Assembly: GCA_025529335.1 (NCBI GenBank)
Contig: JAMYHX010000512.1
Span: forward strand, 1 to 30,516
From: Rhizopus sp. PT2906
Taxonomy: Eukaryota; Mucoromycota; Mucoromycetes; Mucorales; Rhizopodaceae
Length of the DNA stretch: 30,516 nucleotides
Direction of reading: 5' to 3'
Numbering within the stretch: position 1 is the stretch's first letter; every line of letters begins with the position of its first letter. The notes under the pieces are model-generated. The model saw only the letters and a list, made by a program, of their open reading frames with translations, ran no database searches and was not told the origin of the DNA. The position numbers and the translations under genes are program-made. Positions 1 to 11,349 of this stretch are shown one piece after another.

Positions 1-2
1 AT

Positions 3-943
3 ACTATCAAAACACGAATTCAAGCAGCAGATCCTAATGTAGGCTGGCGTCAAGTTATCTTTTCTAAAGCAACTCTCCGAAGCCTTGGTAAAGGGTTCTT
101 TGTTTCTGCCTTGGGTGCAGCTGGACAGGGCGGCGCTCGATTTAGCACATATGAATACTGTAAGGCAAAGATGTTGCCCAAAGAAAAAAATGGATGGACA
201 ATTCCTGTTACTGCCTTATCTGCTGTATTGGGTGATTTGGCTTCTAGCATCATCAAGGTACCAAGAGAGGTGATTACAGCAAAGTAAGTAAAGGGCATTA
301 ATATGTATACATAAAAAAAAAAAACTAAGTATATAATAGACTTCAAATTGACCATTATAAAACAAAGGCTGGACAAAAGCCTAATGCAGCCTATGTCATC
401 CGCCAGACTCTTCTTGAAGATGGGCCAAAAGGACTTTTTCGAGGATTTTGGGCTATTGCCGCACGAGATTCACCTTTTATGATCATCTTGTTAGTATCAT
501 ATGAAAACTTTAAAGCATTCCATCATAGATCAGTACGTGAGACGCTTGAAAAGACAAGAGAATATAGAAGAAAGCATCAGATTGTGGCCAGTACATCCTT
601 TGAAGAACTAGAAGCAGATATACCTACGATGCGTAGTGTCATCTATGGTGGCGTCAGTGGGTTCATGGCTGGATACTTTACAACACCCATGGATGTGGTC
701 CGTACGAGGGTCATTGCTCAAAAGAAGAATAATCATAATAAACCAATGACTGTATCTGAAATGACTCGATTCATGATTCGTACCCACTGGACTCACTCTC
801 AAGCAAGTACGATGACAAGATCAAGAAATACCTATCATGCTTTCTTTGCTGGCGCAGTTCCAAGGAGCTTCTGGTGGTTTGGTATCTGTGGTATTTTCTT
901 TCCTTCCTATGAGACGCTTAAATCCCTTATGAGCAGTCATTAG
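3..943 (+). CDS. Mitochondrial carrier family protein, SAM-carrier-like (5' partial)
   Basis: Partial gene, 5' end outside the window. Exons 3-283 and 340-943 (intron 284-339, 56 bp) give 294 residues. The frame opens with TIKTRIQ, the usual end of the first carrier signature. The second repeat carries KVPREVITAK and the third TPMDVVRTRV, so all three repeats of an SLC25 inner-membrane carrier are represented. The pattern DTIKTR, then VPxEV, then TPxDV resembles S-adenosylmethionine carriers (Pet8/SLC25A26), which import SAM into mitochondria; that substrate is inference. A charged loop of about 35 residues lies between the second and third repeats. The acceptor at 338-339 was chosen because the AG at 366-367 breaks the frame. 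Another SLC25 subfamily is possible. Confidence 0.8.
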
Positions 944-1154
944 CTGTTAGAATATTTGATTTCTCAACCCTTGTATATAATTATGTAAAGAAGCTATTTG
1001 CACACAATATAAGATCAACTATACTTTGTTGATTATCCATCTTTTTTATTAAAAAGACAACATTTAATACATAAAAAGAACTTGATATTTTTGATAAAAG
1101 AGAGACTTAAATTTTCTGTTCTTTTCTTTCAGTTTGCGAATAAAGTGTGTAAAG

Positions 1155-2904
1155 ATGTCTATTAAAAATAACGACAGTATGTTCTTTTCTCTCCCCCTTT
1201 TTCCCATTATTCAACCTTTTATAAATGTTTGACGACTAAATGATAAAAAAAGTTCACTATGATCAGAATTACAGCAATTTGACAAAAGAGCAATTTGAAC
1301 TTTCAGAATCTATATCTAATTGGACTGAAGCCCAAAGAGCTGGTATATATTATTATTGTTAAACTAAAGAAAGAGAGAGAATAACCCCTTTCATTAGAAC
1401 TCACTTTTCACTTATTAACAACACTACCACCTTATCAAGTGACTCAGATTGTAGATCGTATATCCCCCTATATCTATAGAAACATCCTTTGTGCAAGTTT
1501 ATGTTCAGAATACAGTAAATAAACATGGCTAATTCTTTTTCTTTTGTAGCAATTACCCTATGAAATAGCCATCAACATATTAAGCTTTCTCGACACAAAA
1601 AGTCTCATTCAAGCATCTCAGGTCTCCAAAGGTTGGCATACACTCTGTGAAGATTCAAATCTTTGGAAACGCTTATATGAAGCAGAGGGATGGCAATATA
1701 ACCAACAAGAGATTGACGACTACTTAAACAAAGACAGTATACATCCTATACCCATTCAGCGCTCATCTTCACCATTTATTCCAAGAAAGAGCACATTGAC
1801 GAATAGGCTTTTAATGCAGTCAAAGGAAACGCACAAAGCTGACGAGAAATTAAAGTACCATCATGATCCTGAGACCCATAAGCGTATGATCAACTGGAAA
1901 AGACTCTACCAAAATCGATGGTTGATTGAACAAAGATGGAGGAGAGGCAGTTGTGTGACACGGATGTTACCGACCGAGTCTACACCTGAATCAGAATTAC
2001 ATACCGGAGGCATTTATTGCACTCAGTTTGACAAGTTCAAGATCGTGACCGGTAGTCGAGATTGGTCTATCAAGGTGTGGGATGTAGCGACAGGTAGATG
2101 TAAAAAGACCATACGTGTACACAACGGTAGCGTGCTTTGCTTGCAGTTTGATGACGAACACATACTCAGTGGAAGTTCTGACACGACCGTGGCTCTCACG
2201 GATCTGGTGACAGGACAGGCCAAGCACGTCTTACGAGGACATTTTCACAGTGTTTTGGGCGTCAAATTTGTTGGAAAAACTAAGTTGGTGAGCTGCTCCA
2301 AGGACAGCTCTCTTCGACTGTGGGATAGAACCACAGGAGAATGTTTGCGATTACTGGACGGTCATGAAGCAGCCGTGAACGCGATACAGTGGCATGATAC
2401 CCGAATCGTTTCTGCTTCGGGGGATCGAACAGTGAAGATATGGGATGTGGACAGTGGCGTCTGTTTACGAACCCTCAAGGGACATACCCGAGGTGTTGCT
2501 TGTGTCGAATTCGACGGTCATCGCATCGTCAGTGGATCTAGTGACGAGACTGTTAGGATCTGGGATGCTGAGAGCGGCGACTGTGTATTTACTCTCATGG
2601 GACACACTCAGCTTGTGAGAACACTACAGTTTAATTCACAGCTGAATCGAATCATTAGCGGTTGTTATGATGGCCATCTCAAGTTGTGGGATCTAAAAGA
2701 GGGCAAACTACAAAAAAATTTGGGCCAAGCAACCGAGGGAAGGTATGTTCACTTTAAATAATTTCTTCTCACTTTCTGATTCTTTGTCTTTATAGAATAT
2801 TCAACATCAAGTTTGATTTTTCAAAAATTATGTGTTGTTCAAACCTAACAAGATTAGTCGTGTATGATTTTGCACATGGAATCGATACCAGCTTTTTGCA
2901 ATAA
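1155..2904 (+). CDS. F-box and WD40-repeat protein, probable SCF ubiquitin ligase substrate receptor
   Basis: Exons 1155-1176, 1253-1342, 1440-1492, 1550-2742 and 2796-2904 give 488 residues. The N-terminus has NWTEAQRA, like the dimerisation region before the F-box in beta-TrCP/Fbw7 proteins. The F-box follows at about residues 57-100, starting LPYEIAINILSFLD with a later SKGWHTLCED. Residues about 206-485 form seven WD40 blades, with endings such as IKVWD, LRLWD, VKIWD, VRIWD and LKLWD. By family, the F-box binds Skp1 and the propeller binds phosphorylated substrates. The intron before the F-box exon only keeps frame with a GC donor at 1493 (GCAAGT). The alternative GT donor at 1515 leaves a 35-bp intron in the wrong phase for the SPYIYRN frame. 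The substrate is unknown. Confidence 0.9.
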
Positions 2905-3035
2905 AGAAAACATTTATTCATTCATAAACATGTATATGTTGAAAATCCATATTAAAAAAAAAAGGAGGAAAGAAAGGAATGGAAGCATATACATATACAT
3001 ACATAATTCGATAAGAGGGGTATACAACGTGTAGC

Positions 3036-5527
3036 TTAGAGGTCTTCTTCGCACAATACCTGTCGAATTCTGTCTCTTAGTGCTTCAATAGCTGCTGTTT
3101 TCATTTCCAGTACTTCATCTAGATTATCCAAGTATTCAATAAAGTCACTTGACGTCTTGAGCTCATCTCTTAACGAACTCTTCTCTTCTCTTCGGCTCGA
3201 CAAACTTAATGAAAAGTTGGCCAGCAATTTTGTTTCTTGCTTGGAGTATTCGGTCACCTCTCTTATCTGGGCTCGATGAAACTTGATGAAGGATTCGATC
3301 GTTGTGGGGTCAAAGAAGAGACAGTCGTCAAGCTGTGGTGTATGCTTCACAGGTGGTGGTTCCTGAAGATATGTCGAAGGAGATGAAGATATCGCATCAA
3401 GCGGGTGTCGTTTCAAGTTGTTTTCGTGAGGAAACTCTTCGTCGAGAATATGATCGTCTCCATCACTAGGAAAGTCTTGATCGTGTAAGAGCAAGTCATC
3501 ATCTTCGACGTCATTGTACAGTTCAGGATCGTCCGATTCAAAAAACTCGTTTTCTTGATACTCTTCAAACGACGATTGGCGCTGATGAGCTGTGCTCGAA
3601 CGCCTCGTGTCCTTTTCGCCCTTCAACTCCTTCACTCGGTCGGCATATCGCAAAGTATTAAGTGTGTGTTCGCTGTTGGATTGGTTAGGAGAGATGGTTG
3701 CAATCATACAGGTACGAGAATTGCCTACAAACGAATCCTTGAGCACTTGAGTTAACTTACTCTGTCTGAATGGTGTATGTCGCTTATCTTGATCGAGAGC
3801 ACGGATGCATTCTTTGAGAGCCAAAAGACTCTTATTGATTTCGGCGCCTTCCATTCTAGTCTTGACATCAGCGTCTCCACGATCCGCACCACGTTCACTA
3901 CCGGCCAAATCGATGAAGCTAAGCTTGCCTACGATCTTTTTCCTGTTCTTCGTGGGTCTCAGTAGGATTTGTAACACGGCATGGGAACGCGAAGAATCCG
4001 AATTGGCCCCCGTGCTGCCCGTGCTACGTGCCTGACTTCCGTATTCAAAGACCTGCATGAGATCCTGTACGTTATTGATGACATACTCTTTCAAGCCCAC
4101 AATGACCACATTTTGCTTGCCGTCTTCTCTAGCAAATAGCTTTTTTCGGTCATTTAGTAAGTCGTACAACTGTCCTTGGTATATCTCGTAAAATCCGATC
4201 CAAGCTGATAAATGTTCATATTGCGGTTGATGAATTAAATGGAATACGTCACGAGCTGCCAAGACGTACAATCCGAGTTTTGGATCAAGCATGGTATACG
4301 TCTTTCCTGATCCCGTTTGACCACTGCAAATGAATCATCAAGGCCCCGTTGTAAAAGAAATAAAAAGAAAAAACTTACTATGCAAAACAGGTCGCCTTTC
4401 CACCTTCGAATACGTACTTGACCAATGGCTGAGCCGTTCTCTGGTAGATCTTTTCGTTCGTTTCGTCAGAATCAAACACATCATCAAATGTGAAGCTATG
4501 TTGTTCGATATACTTTGTCAGATCAACTTTCATTCTGAATAGGAAGAAGGATAAATAATGTACGGTTATATCAACTGCATTTCATATATATATTTATGTA
4601 TGTATATATATATATGTATACATTACTTGGGTTCATGCACATTAATGCTTCTCATGCCACAGGTAGGCGCAATGTCTTTTTCTCCTCGTTCAATTTCCTT
4701 CTTATTCAATGGTCTTTTCCTGACACACACGCGTATCTTTTGATTCAAGTCACTTGGCTGACTGCTCACAACAAGAGGACTCGATTTCTGTTGATACCTC
4801 GATTTGATAGGCACACCGTAAGGATCTAAAAGTGGATTAGACCCTCTTCGAATCTCGCACTTTTCCTCATCTTCATCTGACTCCTCTACAGCTTCTTCAC
4901 CTCGATCGCTTATGAAATCAGGTTTTTCAAATGAAGGTAGTGTGCGTGAACGTGTACGCGTAGGTATGGGTGACTGTATGATCTGCGCTGCGCTTCCACG
5001 TCGAACGGTATCCACATTGTTTGTAGACGGAGATCGGTGTTTGTAAGATAGAGGCTTTAAAGAAGACGAAACAAGCCCGTTTTCTAAACTAGGCGTCTCC
5101 TGACGTAAACTTTGAACAAGCTATGTTCCAAAAAAAAAGAAGGTTAATGCTCTATAAACTATATGTGTCTTATTTCCTTGTTTACGTGGAATAGTTTTTT
5201 TCTATCGGCTACTGAAGTAATGCCCAGACTACTGTATTCTTGAAGTGATAACTTTAATGTTGTTAATATCATGAGTTCCTTTTTTAAATCACTTCTTTTT
5301 ATGACTTTCTTACTTGAGCAAGTGACTCCAACTGAGTGATTCCGTTAGCAGAAAAGCTTTTGTTAAAAAGATGGTGAGATGAGTCTTTGCTGTTTCTATG
5401 TCAGTTCAGTCGTACCTGGAATAATACTTTATCTATTTTAGAAACTGTTCTTCGACTCTTTTCTTAAACATCAACTTACTTGGTCAAGTTCAGCTTTCTT
5501 TAATGTCTCCAATAATAACATGGACAT
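3036..5527 (-). CDS. Kinesin-13 motor protein with N-terminal SAM domain (KIF24-like)
   Basis: Seven exons on the minus strand: 5480-5527, 5416-5432, 5314-5356, 5186-5251, 4627-5120, 4379-4534 and 3036-4323, giving 703 residues. The first four small exons and the start of the fifth encode a SAM domain (residues about 1-65, with YYSSFSANGI and YSSLGITSVADRKKLF). An acidic, basic and Ser-rich linker follows. The motor begins at about residue 186 (KIRVCVRKRPLNKKE, typical of kinesin-13). It has P-loop GQTGSGKT (276-283), switch I NSDSSRSH (382-389) and switch II DLAGSE (413-418), and ends near 510. A predicted coiled coil closes the protein. Kinesin-13s depolymerise microtubule ends rather than walk. 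SAM plus a kinesin-13 motor matches animal KIF24. The exact N-terminus is inferred from splice-site and frame agreement. Confidence 0.9.
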
Positions 5528-6512
5528 GGAGGGTATTTATAAAGAGATATTAAAGAGAAAGGGGGAAAGTATAAAGTTACAAAGTTAATGATTTTGTGCT
5601 GCTACTTTAATCTCAGCATTTGATACTAATTTTCAAGTGCATATATACATATATTTATATACACATACACATACACACAAAAACAGCAGAGAGAGAAAGA
5701 GAGACATAATGATGTGTTATTTATAAGTGATGTTGTTATAAGGAAGGATTAAAGATATACCTTCTAAAAGGTCTATAAGAAGAAGAGTTTTTTTTTTTTA
5801 ATACAGCCACCTCCCCTCTTCGGGTTCGGTTCCTACAGCATCTTTCCGTTAGCCACTCCTCATTTTGGACGTTGTACAACCAAACCGCTGTTTTCCGTTT
5901 TTTTTTTCTTTGCATGATTTCCTTTTTCCTTGGTATGTTTTGTTTATGTCACAAAATAACCTTTATTTATAATATGCGAAAAGGACCCTAAACTGCTTAT
6001 TGAGTAATAACTATAATAACTCGATATGTATGATGATTTCATAATGGTTAAAGAAATTAAAGTGGTTTGTGTTCCTCTTGAAGGGTGACAGTGTTTCCTT
6101 TTTGAGAACAAGCACCGTTCAATAACTACACAGACTTATTATACTTTGATTAACTTGCTTTTTTCTTTATAAAATATCAAAATGTACAAGGAAAAGTAAA
6201 AAAGCTTAGTCTCTTTCGAGACAAGTATTGAAAAAACAATCTGTTACTTTAGCACTTTGTTAAATGACTCGCTTGTGTAAGCTAGTGTTTCTGTACAACT
6301 TTCTTTTGAACAACACGAAAAAAGAAAAAAAAAACCTTTGCCGGTTAAAAATGTCGGCTATTCGACAATAAGGCAAACATACGATTTATATACAAGAGAG
6401 CACAGTATATTGATATAAAAGAAATAAAAAAGTGATAAACAGATTGTCACCTCGTTCTATTAACAATGGTCATGTTTGTTGTCCAATGTAATTATGCTCT
6501 ACACTGTAAAAT

Positions 6513-6550
<38 letters not shown>

Positions 6551-6702
6551 AGAGAAAAGTATGTCCAGTGAGAAGATGAAACAAATGCACAAAAGTTATA
6601 CATCAGCATAATGTAACAAACTTGTCACACACTACCAACAATATAAATAACTCTCTTTCGAATTCTTTCTTTTTCTTTTTTTAAATATTTTGACTATAAA
6701 AA
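5528..6702. other. Gene-poor spacer between divergent genes
   Basis: About 1.2 kb of AT-rich sequence separates the divergently transcribed kinesin and membrane-protein genes, so it should hold both promoters. It has many short homopolymers (T run near 5788-5800), a TA/CA-rich stretch near 5640-5680 and an AG microsatellite near 6519-6542. No convincing exon, tRNA or conserved motif was found. Confidence 0.6.
6519..6542. repeat. (AG)n microsatellite
   Basis: About twelve uninterrupted AG units followed by imperfect AAAGAG units, upstream of the membrane-protein gene. It is a simple repeat and may be polymorphic. Confidence 0.9.
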
Positions 6703-7658
6703 ATGTCAAGACTTCACTTGTTCCAAAAGGTAGTCAACGTACTCGTCTACTTGTTTTTCCTTTCCGCTACTGTATACTCTGTTGTTGGCCCCGCTCCTTC
6801 TGATGATGTCGCGCATGAAGGACAGACATATATTACACCTTGTAAGTAAAAGAGACTGAAAAAAGTTGCATAAAACTTATACATGATTTAGCTTACTGGA
6901 TCGCTTATATTTGGTCTCTTATCCATTTCCTTCTCTTTGGTTTTATCATCTATCAATGGTTCGAACCTGCTCATGAGGCTGCTATTCATGGCGTAGGCTG
7001 GCATTTCGTTATTTCTGTCATACTTAGCTCTATTTGGCTCGGTCTCTTGGTAAGTAAAAAAAAAAAAAAAAAAAAAAATACAAAATCGTGAGATTAATTT
7101 TTATTGTTTAGAAAAATGGCCACTATATCATCGGTTTCATCTTTGTCCTTCTCACCGCTTCCTCTGTCTCTTGCGTCTTTTGTAAGTTTGTGTAAAATTT
7201 AATTTTATTATATACTGACTATGTATATTAAATCAGACAAGCTTTCCAAGGACTATCCTGCTACAAGCTGGACTGATAAGCTCTTCATCCATGCTCCCTT
7301 CTCTTTGTGGCACGGTTGGATCGTATTTACTGCTGTTGTTAACCTCTTCCAAGCCTTCACTGGTGTCAAGGAAGATGGTCCTTCTGTCTGGATTCGTATC
7401 CTCGTTATCCTTGCCTTCATTTTCTTGACCTCTACCGCTATTGGCTATGTCGAATACAAGAAGCACAAGGGAGATGTCACGGGTGCCCTTGTGATCGGCC
7501 TTGGTCTTTTGGCTATTTTCACCAATCAACATGACCCTTGGATCCACTGGTCTGCTTTGGTGGCTGCCATCATTACCCTCATTTACCCTGCTCGTCCTTA
7601 TGTATTTAAGCTTGTCGGACGTGACTCCAGTGCTGAAAATGCCCCTCTTCTTGGTTAA
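6703..7658 (+). CDS. Multi-pass membrane protein, family uncertain
   Basis: Exons 6703-6841, 6892-7049, 7112-7181 and 7237-7658 give 262 residues. There are about eight hydrophobic segments. The first is near residues 8-27, followed by a short polar stretch (APSDDVAHEGQ), then evenly spaced helices rich in Trp and aromatics, with a short charged tail ending APLLG. The segment HAPFSLWHGWIVFTAVVN resembles the PFSxxxGWI motif of bacterial tryptophan-rich sensory (TspO/MBR-related) membrane proteins. This is a weak resemblance from memory, and the function is not assigned. Intron phases and lengths (50, 62 and 55 bp) are self-consistent. The second intron begins with a long A run after the donor. 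The first hydrophobic segment could be a signal peptide or a signal anchor. Confidence 0.85.
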
Positions 7659-7802
7659 GCAAAAGAAAAGTGAAGCTTATTTACATGTATACTCGTCCCC
7701 TCTTTTTTTTTCTCCCTTTAATGAATAATATCGCTTTTTGTTTATGCAAGTAATAAACATGTATTCTCTTTGTAAACAAATTCTTTATTATTATTAATAC
7801 GG

Positions 7803-8478
7803 TTATTCTTGTTCCTCTTCTTCCTTGGGACGCGAAGGATTTAAAAGTCGGAACGAGGCTAAAGAAAATAAGCATTTATAGTATACGCGTACACACATCA
7901 CTTACTTTGGGTAATCTCTGCCTTAGTTCTACCAATACCTTCCTTATCAACATAGTCAGCATAACGAAGTGCGCCTTCAACATAGACTAAATCACTATTA
8001 TGACTTTTAACAAAGCGTATATAATATCCTGCTGTCCTTACCCCTTTTTCACCTTGGAAAACCAATCACTGTTTGACCAATAGACAATACGATGCCATTG
8101 TGTGCGCTTAATGATGCTATCTGAAAATAGTATAAGTGTCATTGTTTTCGACTTGTACTATATACCATCTTTGCCGGGTCTCGTTTCAGAAGTAGCTAAA
8201 GTATAGTTGTACACGCGACGGTTATCGGAAAGTTCAGTACTAATAGGATCACTGCCAACACGGCCAATAAGTTGAATCTTATTTACTATAGATATGCCAT
8301 GTTAGACTTTTGTTGTTGCATATATGTATTTTGATATATTTACAGTCTCGACGCGCAGCTGAAGAAGAAAAAGACTTACATAAAGTCTCAGTTACCAGTT
8401 TTATCCCTTTCATATAATATATTTACTTACTCTAGTAAGCTTGTAAGAAAAAGAAGTTTGACGTAAAAATGCAGACAT
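7803..8478 (-). CDS. Mitochondrial single-stranded DNA-binding protein (SSBP1/Rim1 type)
   Basis: Six minus-strand exons, 8431-8478, 8344-8358, 8166-8277, 8042-8120, 7906-7994 and 7803-7858, give 132 residues. The fold is a bacterial-type SSB OB-fold: IQLIGRVGSDP (strand 1), YNYTLATSE, TQWHRIVYW, then VYVEGALRYADYVDKEG and an acidic tail (KEEEEQE). Human and yeast mitochondrial SSBs show the same order: LLGRVGxDP, WHRI, KKGxxxYxEG. It coats single-stranded mtDNA during replication. The basic, Ser/Thr-rich N-terminus (MSAFLRQTSFSYKLTR) fits a mitochondrial presequence. The second exon is only 15 nt. Two acceptors (before 8277 and before 7994) were chosen at the in-frame AG where a nearby AG would break the frame. 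The gene lies tail-to-tail with the membrane-protein gene, 145 bp apart. Confidence 0.88.
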
Positions 8479-8505
8479 CTTTATGCTAATGTAAAAGAAC
8501 GAAAT

Positions 8506-8521
8506 ATGAGAGAGAGAGAGA
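8506..8521. repeat. Short (AG)n tract
   Basis: About eight AG units in the 5' flank of the mitochondrial SSB gene. The rest of 8479-8800 is AT-rich, with no gene seen. Confidence 0.7.
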
Positions 8522-8800
8522 GGTAAAATGGAAATTTTTTATGGGTAGGAGAACGTAGGCGTGTGACTGGTTAATTTTATTATTCATTGGCGTAAACTGA
8601 TACATTAGCTTGCATGAAAACAACTTTTTTTTTTTCCCAGCTATGCAAGTTTATAGGATGAAAGGCGTTTGACCTCATTTTTGAAGTAGTAGCTATTAAA
8701 TCAATATTAGATGGATAATTTACACTGCAATTCAGTCTTTTCTTAATAGATTACTCTGTACAATCTAAGGGAAAAAAAAACTCTATTTTAGGAAATATTA

Positions 8801-9397
8801 CTATTTATTATAGAAAACAGGCTCCTTCGATAGCCAAACAAGCAAGACAACAAGTACAACGATAATACACAAGCTTATAAAAGTAAACGCGATATTTAAA
8901 TATGTAAATATGTGACGATGCTTGAAAAACAAGAGAGCACCTATCCACCAACAAGGGAAAAATAGGAACCCAAACAAGAACAATCCAGCCTCAACATAGA
9001 CAAGTGTAACTTCGTCCAGCCGCGAACGTCTATAAACAGTTTTGACTGTATTCCCTTCAAGATCAACGTAGATAGCAGAGAATCTATCAGGAACGAGTGG
9101 TTTTACTGCAACAGGTAACGAGGACGATTGGCTAGACATGGTAGGCGGTAGTTGAAATACGGGATGACCATCTAACCAGTAGAAGGATAATCCATTGTTG
9201 CGCTTTTTCCTCTTTTGCTTTAAACAATCACTTTCTTTATTTTGAGTCGCAGGAGGGAAAGTTCTTCTCTTTTGTCTGGTTTTCCATGAATTTCTTTTAT
9301 TTATAGAATGCCTTCGTCTTGCAACGACTGATATACTTGACCATCTTCTATTATCTGTTATTCCTCGGCTAGGGTTGTATGATGTAATTGACTGCAT
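8801..9397 (-). CDS. Small two-TM membrane protein, unknown function
   Basis: Single-exon frame of 198 residues. The first ~85 residues are basic and Ser/Arg-rich with no domain seen. A second in-frame Met (MSSQSSSLPVAV, near 9138) could be the true start of a protein of about 113 residues. The C-terminal third holds two hydrophobic helices, about 135-157 (LFLFGFLFFPCWWIGALLFF) and 160-189. The pattern GFxFFPxWWIGA followed by a second helix recalls small fungal membrane proteins with a GxxFPPxWxIGA motif. No function is known to me. The sequence is intact, with no frameshift. Which start is used cannot be decided here. Confidence 0.65.
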   Translation of the reverse strand: MQSITSYNPSRGITDNRRWSSISVVARRRHSINKRNSWKTRQKRRTFPPATQNKESDCLKQKRKKRNNGLSFYWLDGHPVFQLPPTMSSQSSSLPVAVKPLVPDRFSAIYVDLEGNTVKTVYRRSRLDEVTLVYVEAGLFLFGFLFFPCWWIGALLFFKHRHIFTYLNIAFTFISLCIIVVLVVLLVWLSKEPVFYNK

Positions 9398-9536
9398 TTA
9401 ATAAAAAGAGAAAGAGAAAAAAAAATAGGAGAGAAAAGTGTGGTAAAGTACACACAGAGAGACACACACACGCGTTTTTGATCGGCTTAAAATGTAACCT
9501 AAAATGATTAATGGTTTATTATTAAAAAATGGTATA

Positions 9537-10588
9537 TTAAACAAGTGTATAATCCTTGTTTCGATATAATCTGGATGTCTTTGAATGAAGTTTGCTCTTG
9601 AGGCTAGTAATGAATCTGCTGTGTCTGAATGAATAAATGATCATCATGAATACACAACCCAATAGTAACCAAGATAGGCATTGAATGTAGTTTTGTGATA
9701 GATTTGAACCATTGTGGCTATTATTATCAACAGTATCCTCTGCCTCAGTCAGGATGGATATAGGTTCGCTGGCTTTTATGCCAAAGAAATCAAAGGATGC
9801 AATTTCTTTTGCCATGGCTATGTGTCCAGCACCAGTCATATGAAGAGAGTCCCACCAGAGATATTGGTTCATTTCGTCATTACATTGGCCTTGACATTTA
9901 TCCCAGTAGGCATCATCCACATTGGTAATCTTTGCTTCAGAAGGATCACCAAGAAGGTTGCTAAACATTAAGTATGTGTCATAAAATTCTATATTTTTGT
10001 CTTGGCCTTTCCATTCTTCCACTTTTTCTTCAAGATCGACTTTGAAGCTCATGATGTTATCCTTTAACTGGTCTTTATGCTTCTGTCCAAACGGTGAAAA
10101 CTCTAGAGCAGGTGCGCCAAGGATAAGGATACGTGCTTCAGGGTCTTTTTCAAGAATAGCAGTCTATTATAAAAATATTAAAAAGACCTTTAATGAAGCA
10201 ATCTATTTGCCTTACCACTTGATCTTCAATACAGCCGATCCATTCTTTATTCCTTGATTGAGTGTTTCCCTTTGCTACAACAAGATCTGTTGTACCCAAG
10301 AAGATGGCATGAATACTGCCCTTTTCTATTGATAAAAGTGACTCATCTACTTGTTTCTTCAACCAGCTTGATTTCGGGTTACTGGACGGACAGATCCTTG
10401 CGCCTGACCTGGCAAAGGAAATTAATTTTGCATTCCATTGTTCAGCAAGGACTTGACTCCAAACGGGGCCATTGGTTCTTTTGGATTCAGCATGAAGATC
10501 TATCATGATGTATAAGCATCATAGTAAAGAAATGGAGAATATTATATTCACCAGAATATGAATCACCGTATACGACAAGGGAAGACAT
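9537..10588 (-). CDS. GDSL-type esterase/acylhydrolase with C-terminal membrane anchor
   Basis: Exons 10552-10588, 10216-10499 and 9537-10163 give 315 residues. The protein starts MSSLVVYGDSYSD, placing the nucleophile Ser10 in the GDS block almost at the N-terminus. NGPVW and FARSGA follow, then LGTTDLV at the block III position (family usual: GxND). Catalytic Asp212 and His215 sit in WWDSLHMTGAGH. This order fits SGNH/GDSL hydrolases close to fungal acetylesterases (CE16-like), which remove acyl groups from sugars or lipids. There is no N-terminal signal peptide. A hydrophobic helix lies at about 264-286 with a basic tail behind it, suggesting a tail-anchored enzyme. The donor of exon 1 (GTGAAT) is weaker than its neighbours but keeps the GDSYSD motif intact. 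The substrate is unknown. Confidence 0.85.
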
Positions 10589-11349
10589 GAGATGATAATA
10601 AGAGAAAGAAATAAGACATAGAGGCAGAGAGGGCTTCATAACTCTTTTTATTATTTTATGTTCTCCGAAAAAATCAGACCACTTGAAAGAGGTATAAAAA
10701 TAGACTCTTACTCTTCTCTTGTAAATCTCTTGAATATATATCGTTTTTACCAGTTCTTCTTTCTATGAACTATACCCATATATTTACTGTAATTCATTAT
10801 ATCCTTAAATTGTCTTCACATCTTGTTTGCTTCTCCTTTTCAATGAGGTTTAATTAAGCAAAGCTATATATAAAAGTATAAAAAGTTGTATGATGTTTTT
10901 TTTTATTTTGTTTTTGGGCTTACGTCCAACTTGGTCAATTAAAAGTGTGTGTCATTATTATAATAAATGATTAAAAATTGAGCACAAAGAGAAAAAGGAA
11001 GGGGGGCTAAATTGACCTTAAGATAGTGTCATCAATCTACAATAATCAAATCGACTATCCTCGAATCTATTCAAAAGAGCTATCGATAATGATCTTACCT
11101 CCCTCCAAGCCATGTTCTATATTTGGATGGTAACTGAACCAAGAGAGGGGGCATTGTCATATCAACTCTTTCTTTTCATATCTCTAAGCCTCATCAACAG
11201 ACTGTGGCTTCTTGTCCCACAATTTTACTAGTAAACACTTGCCAGCTGAATAAAAGGTGCCTTGTTTCTTTAATATAGTAACACTGCATCAAAATAAAAT
11301 GATATTAGACACAAACTGTCTTTTTTAATCCTGTTGATTATATGATAAT
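10589..11349. other. AT-rich spacer without recognisable gene
   Basis: Upstream flank of the GDSL gene grading into transposon debris. It contains several short homopolymers and no reading frame with a recognisable motif. It ends in the triplicated CACTCTAATAT unit listed separately. Confidence 0.5.

Noticed and set aside
4570..4622. TA-rich alternating stretch that could be a regulatory repeat
   Set aside because: It is inside a kinesin intron near the donor and is best explained as AT-rich intronic sequence.
6930..6975. GGTTCGAACC sequence resembling a tRNA T-arm
   Set aside because: It lies inside an exon of the membrane-protein gene and no A box or cloverleaf could be built around it.
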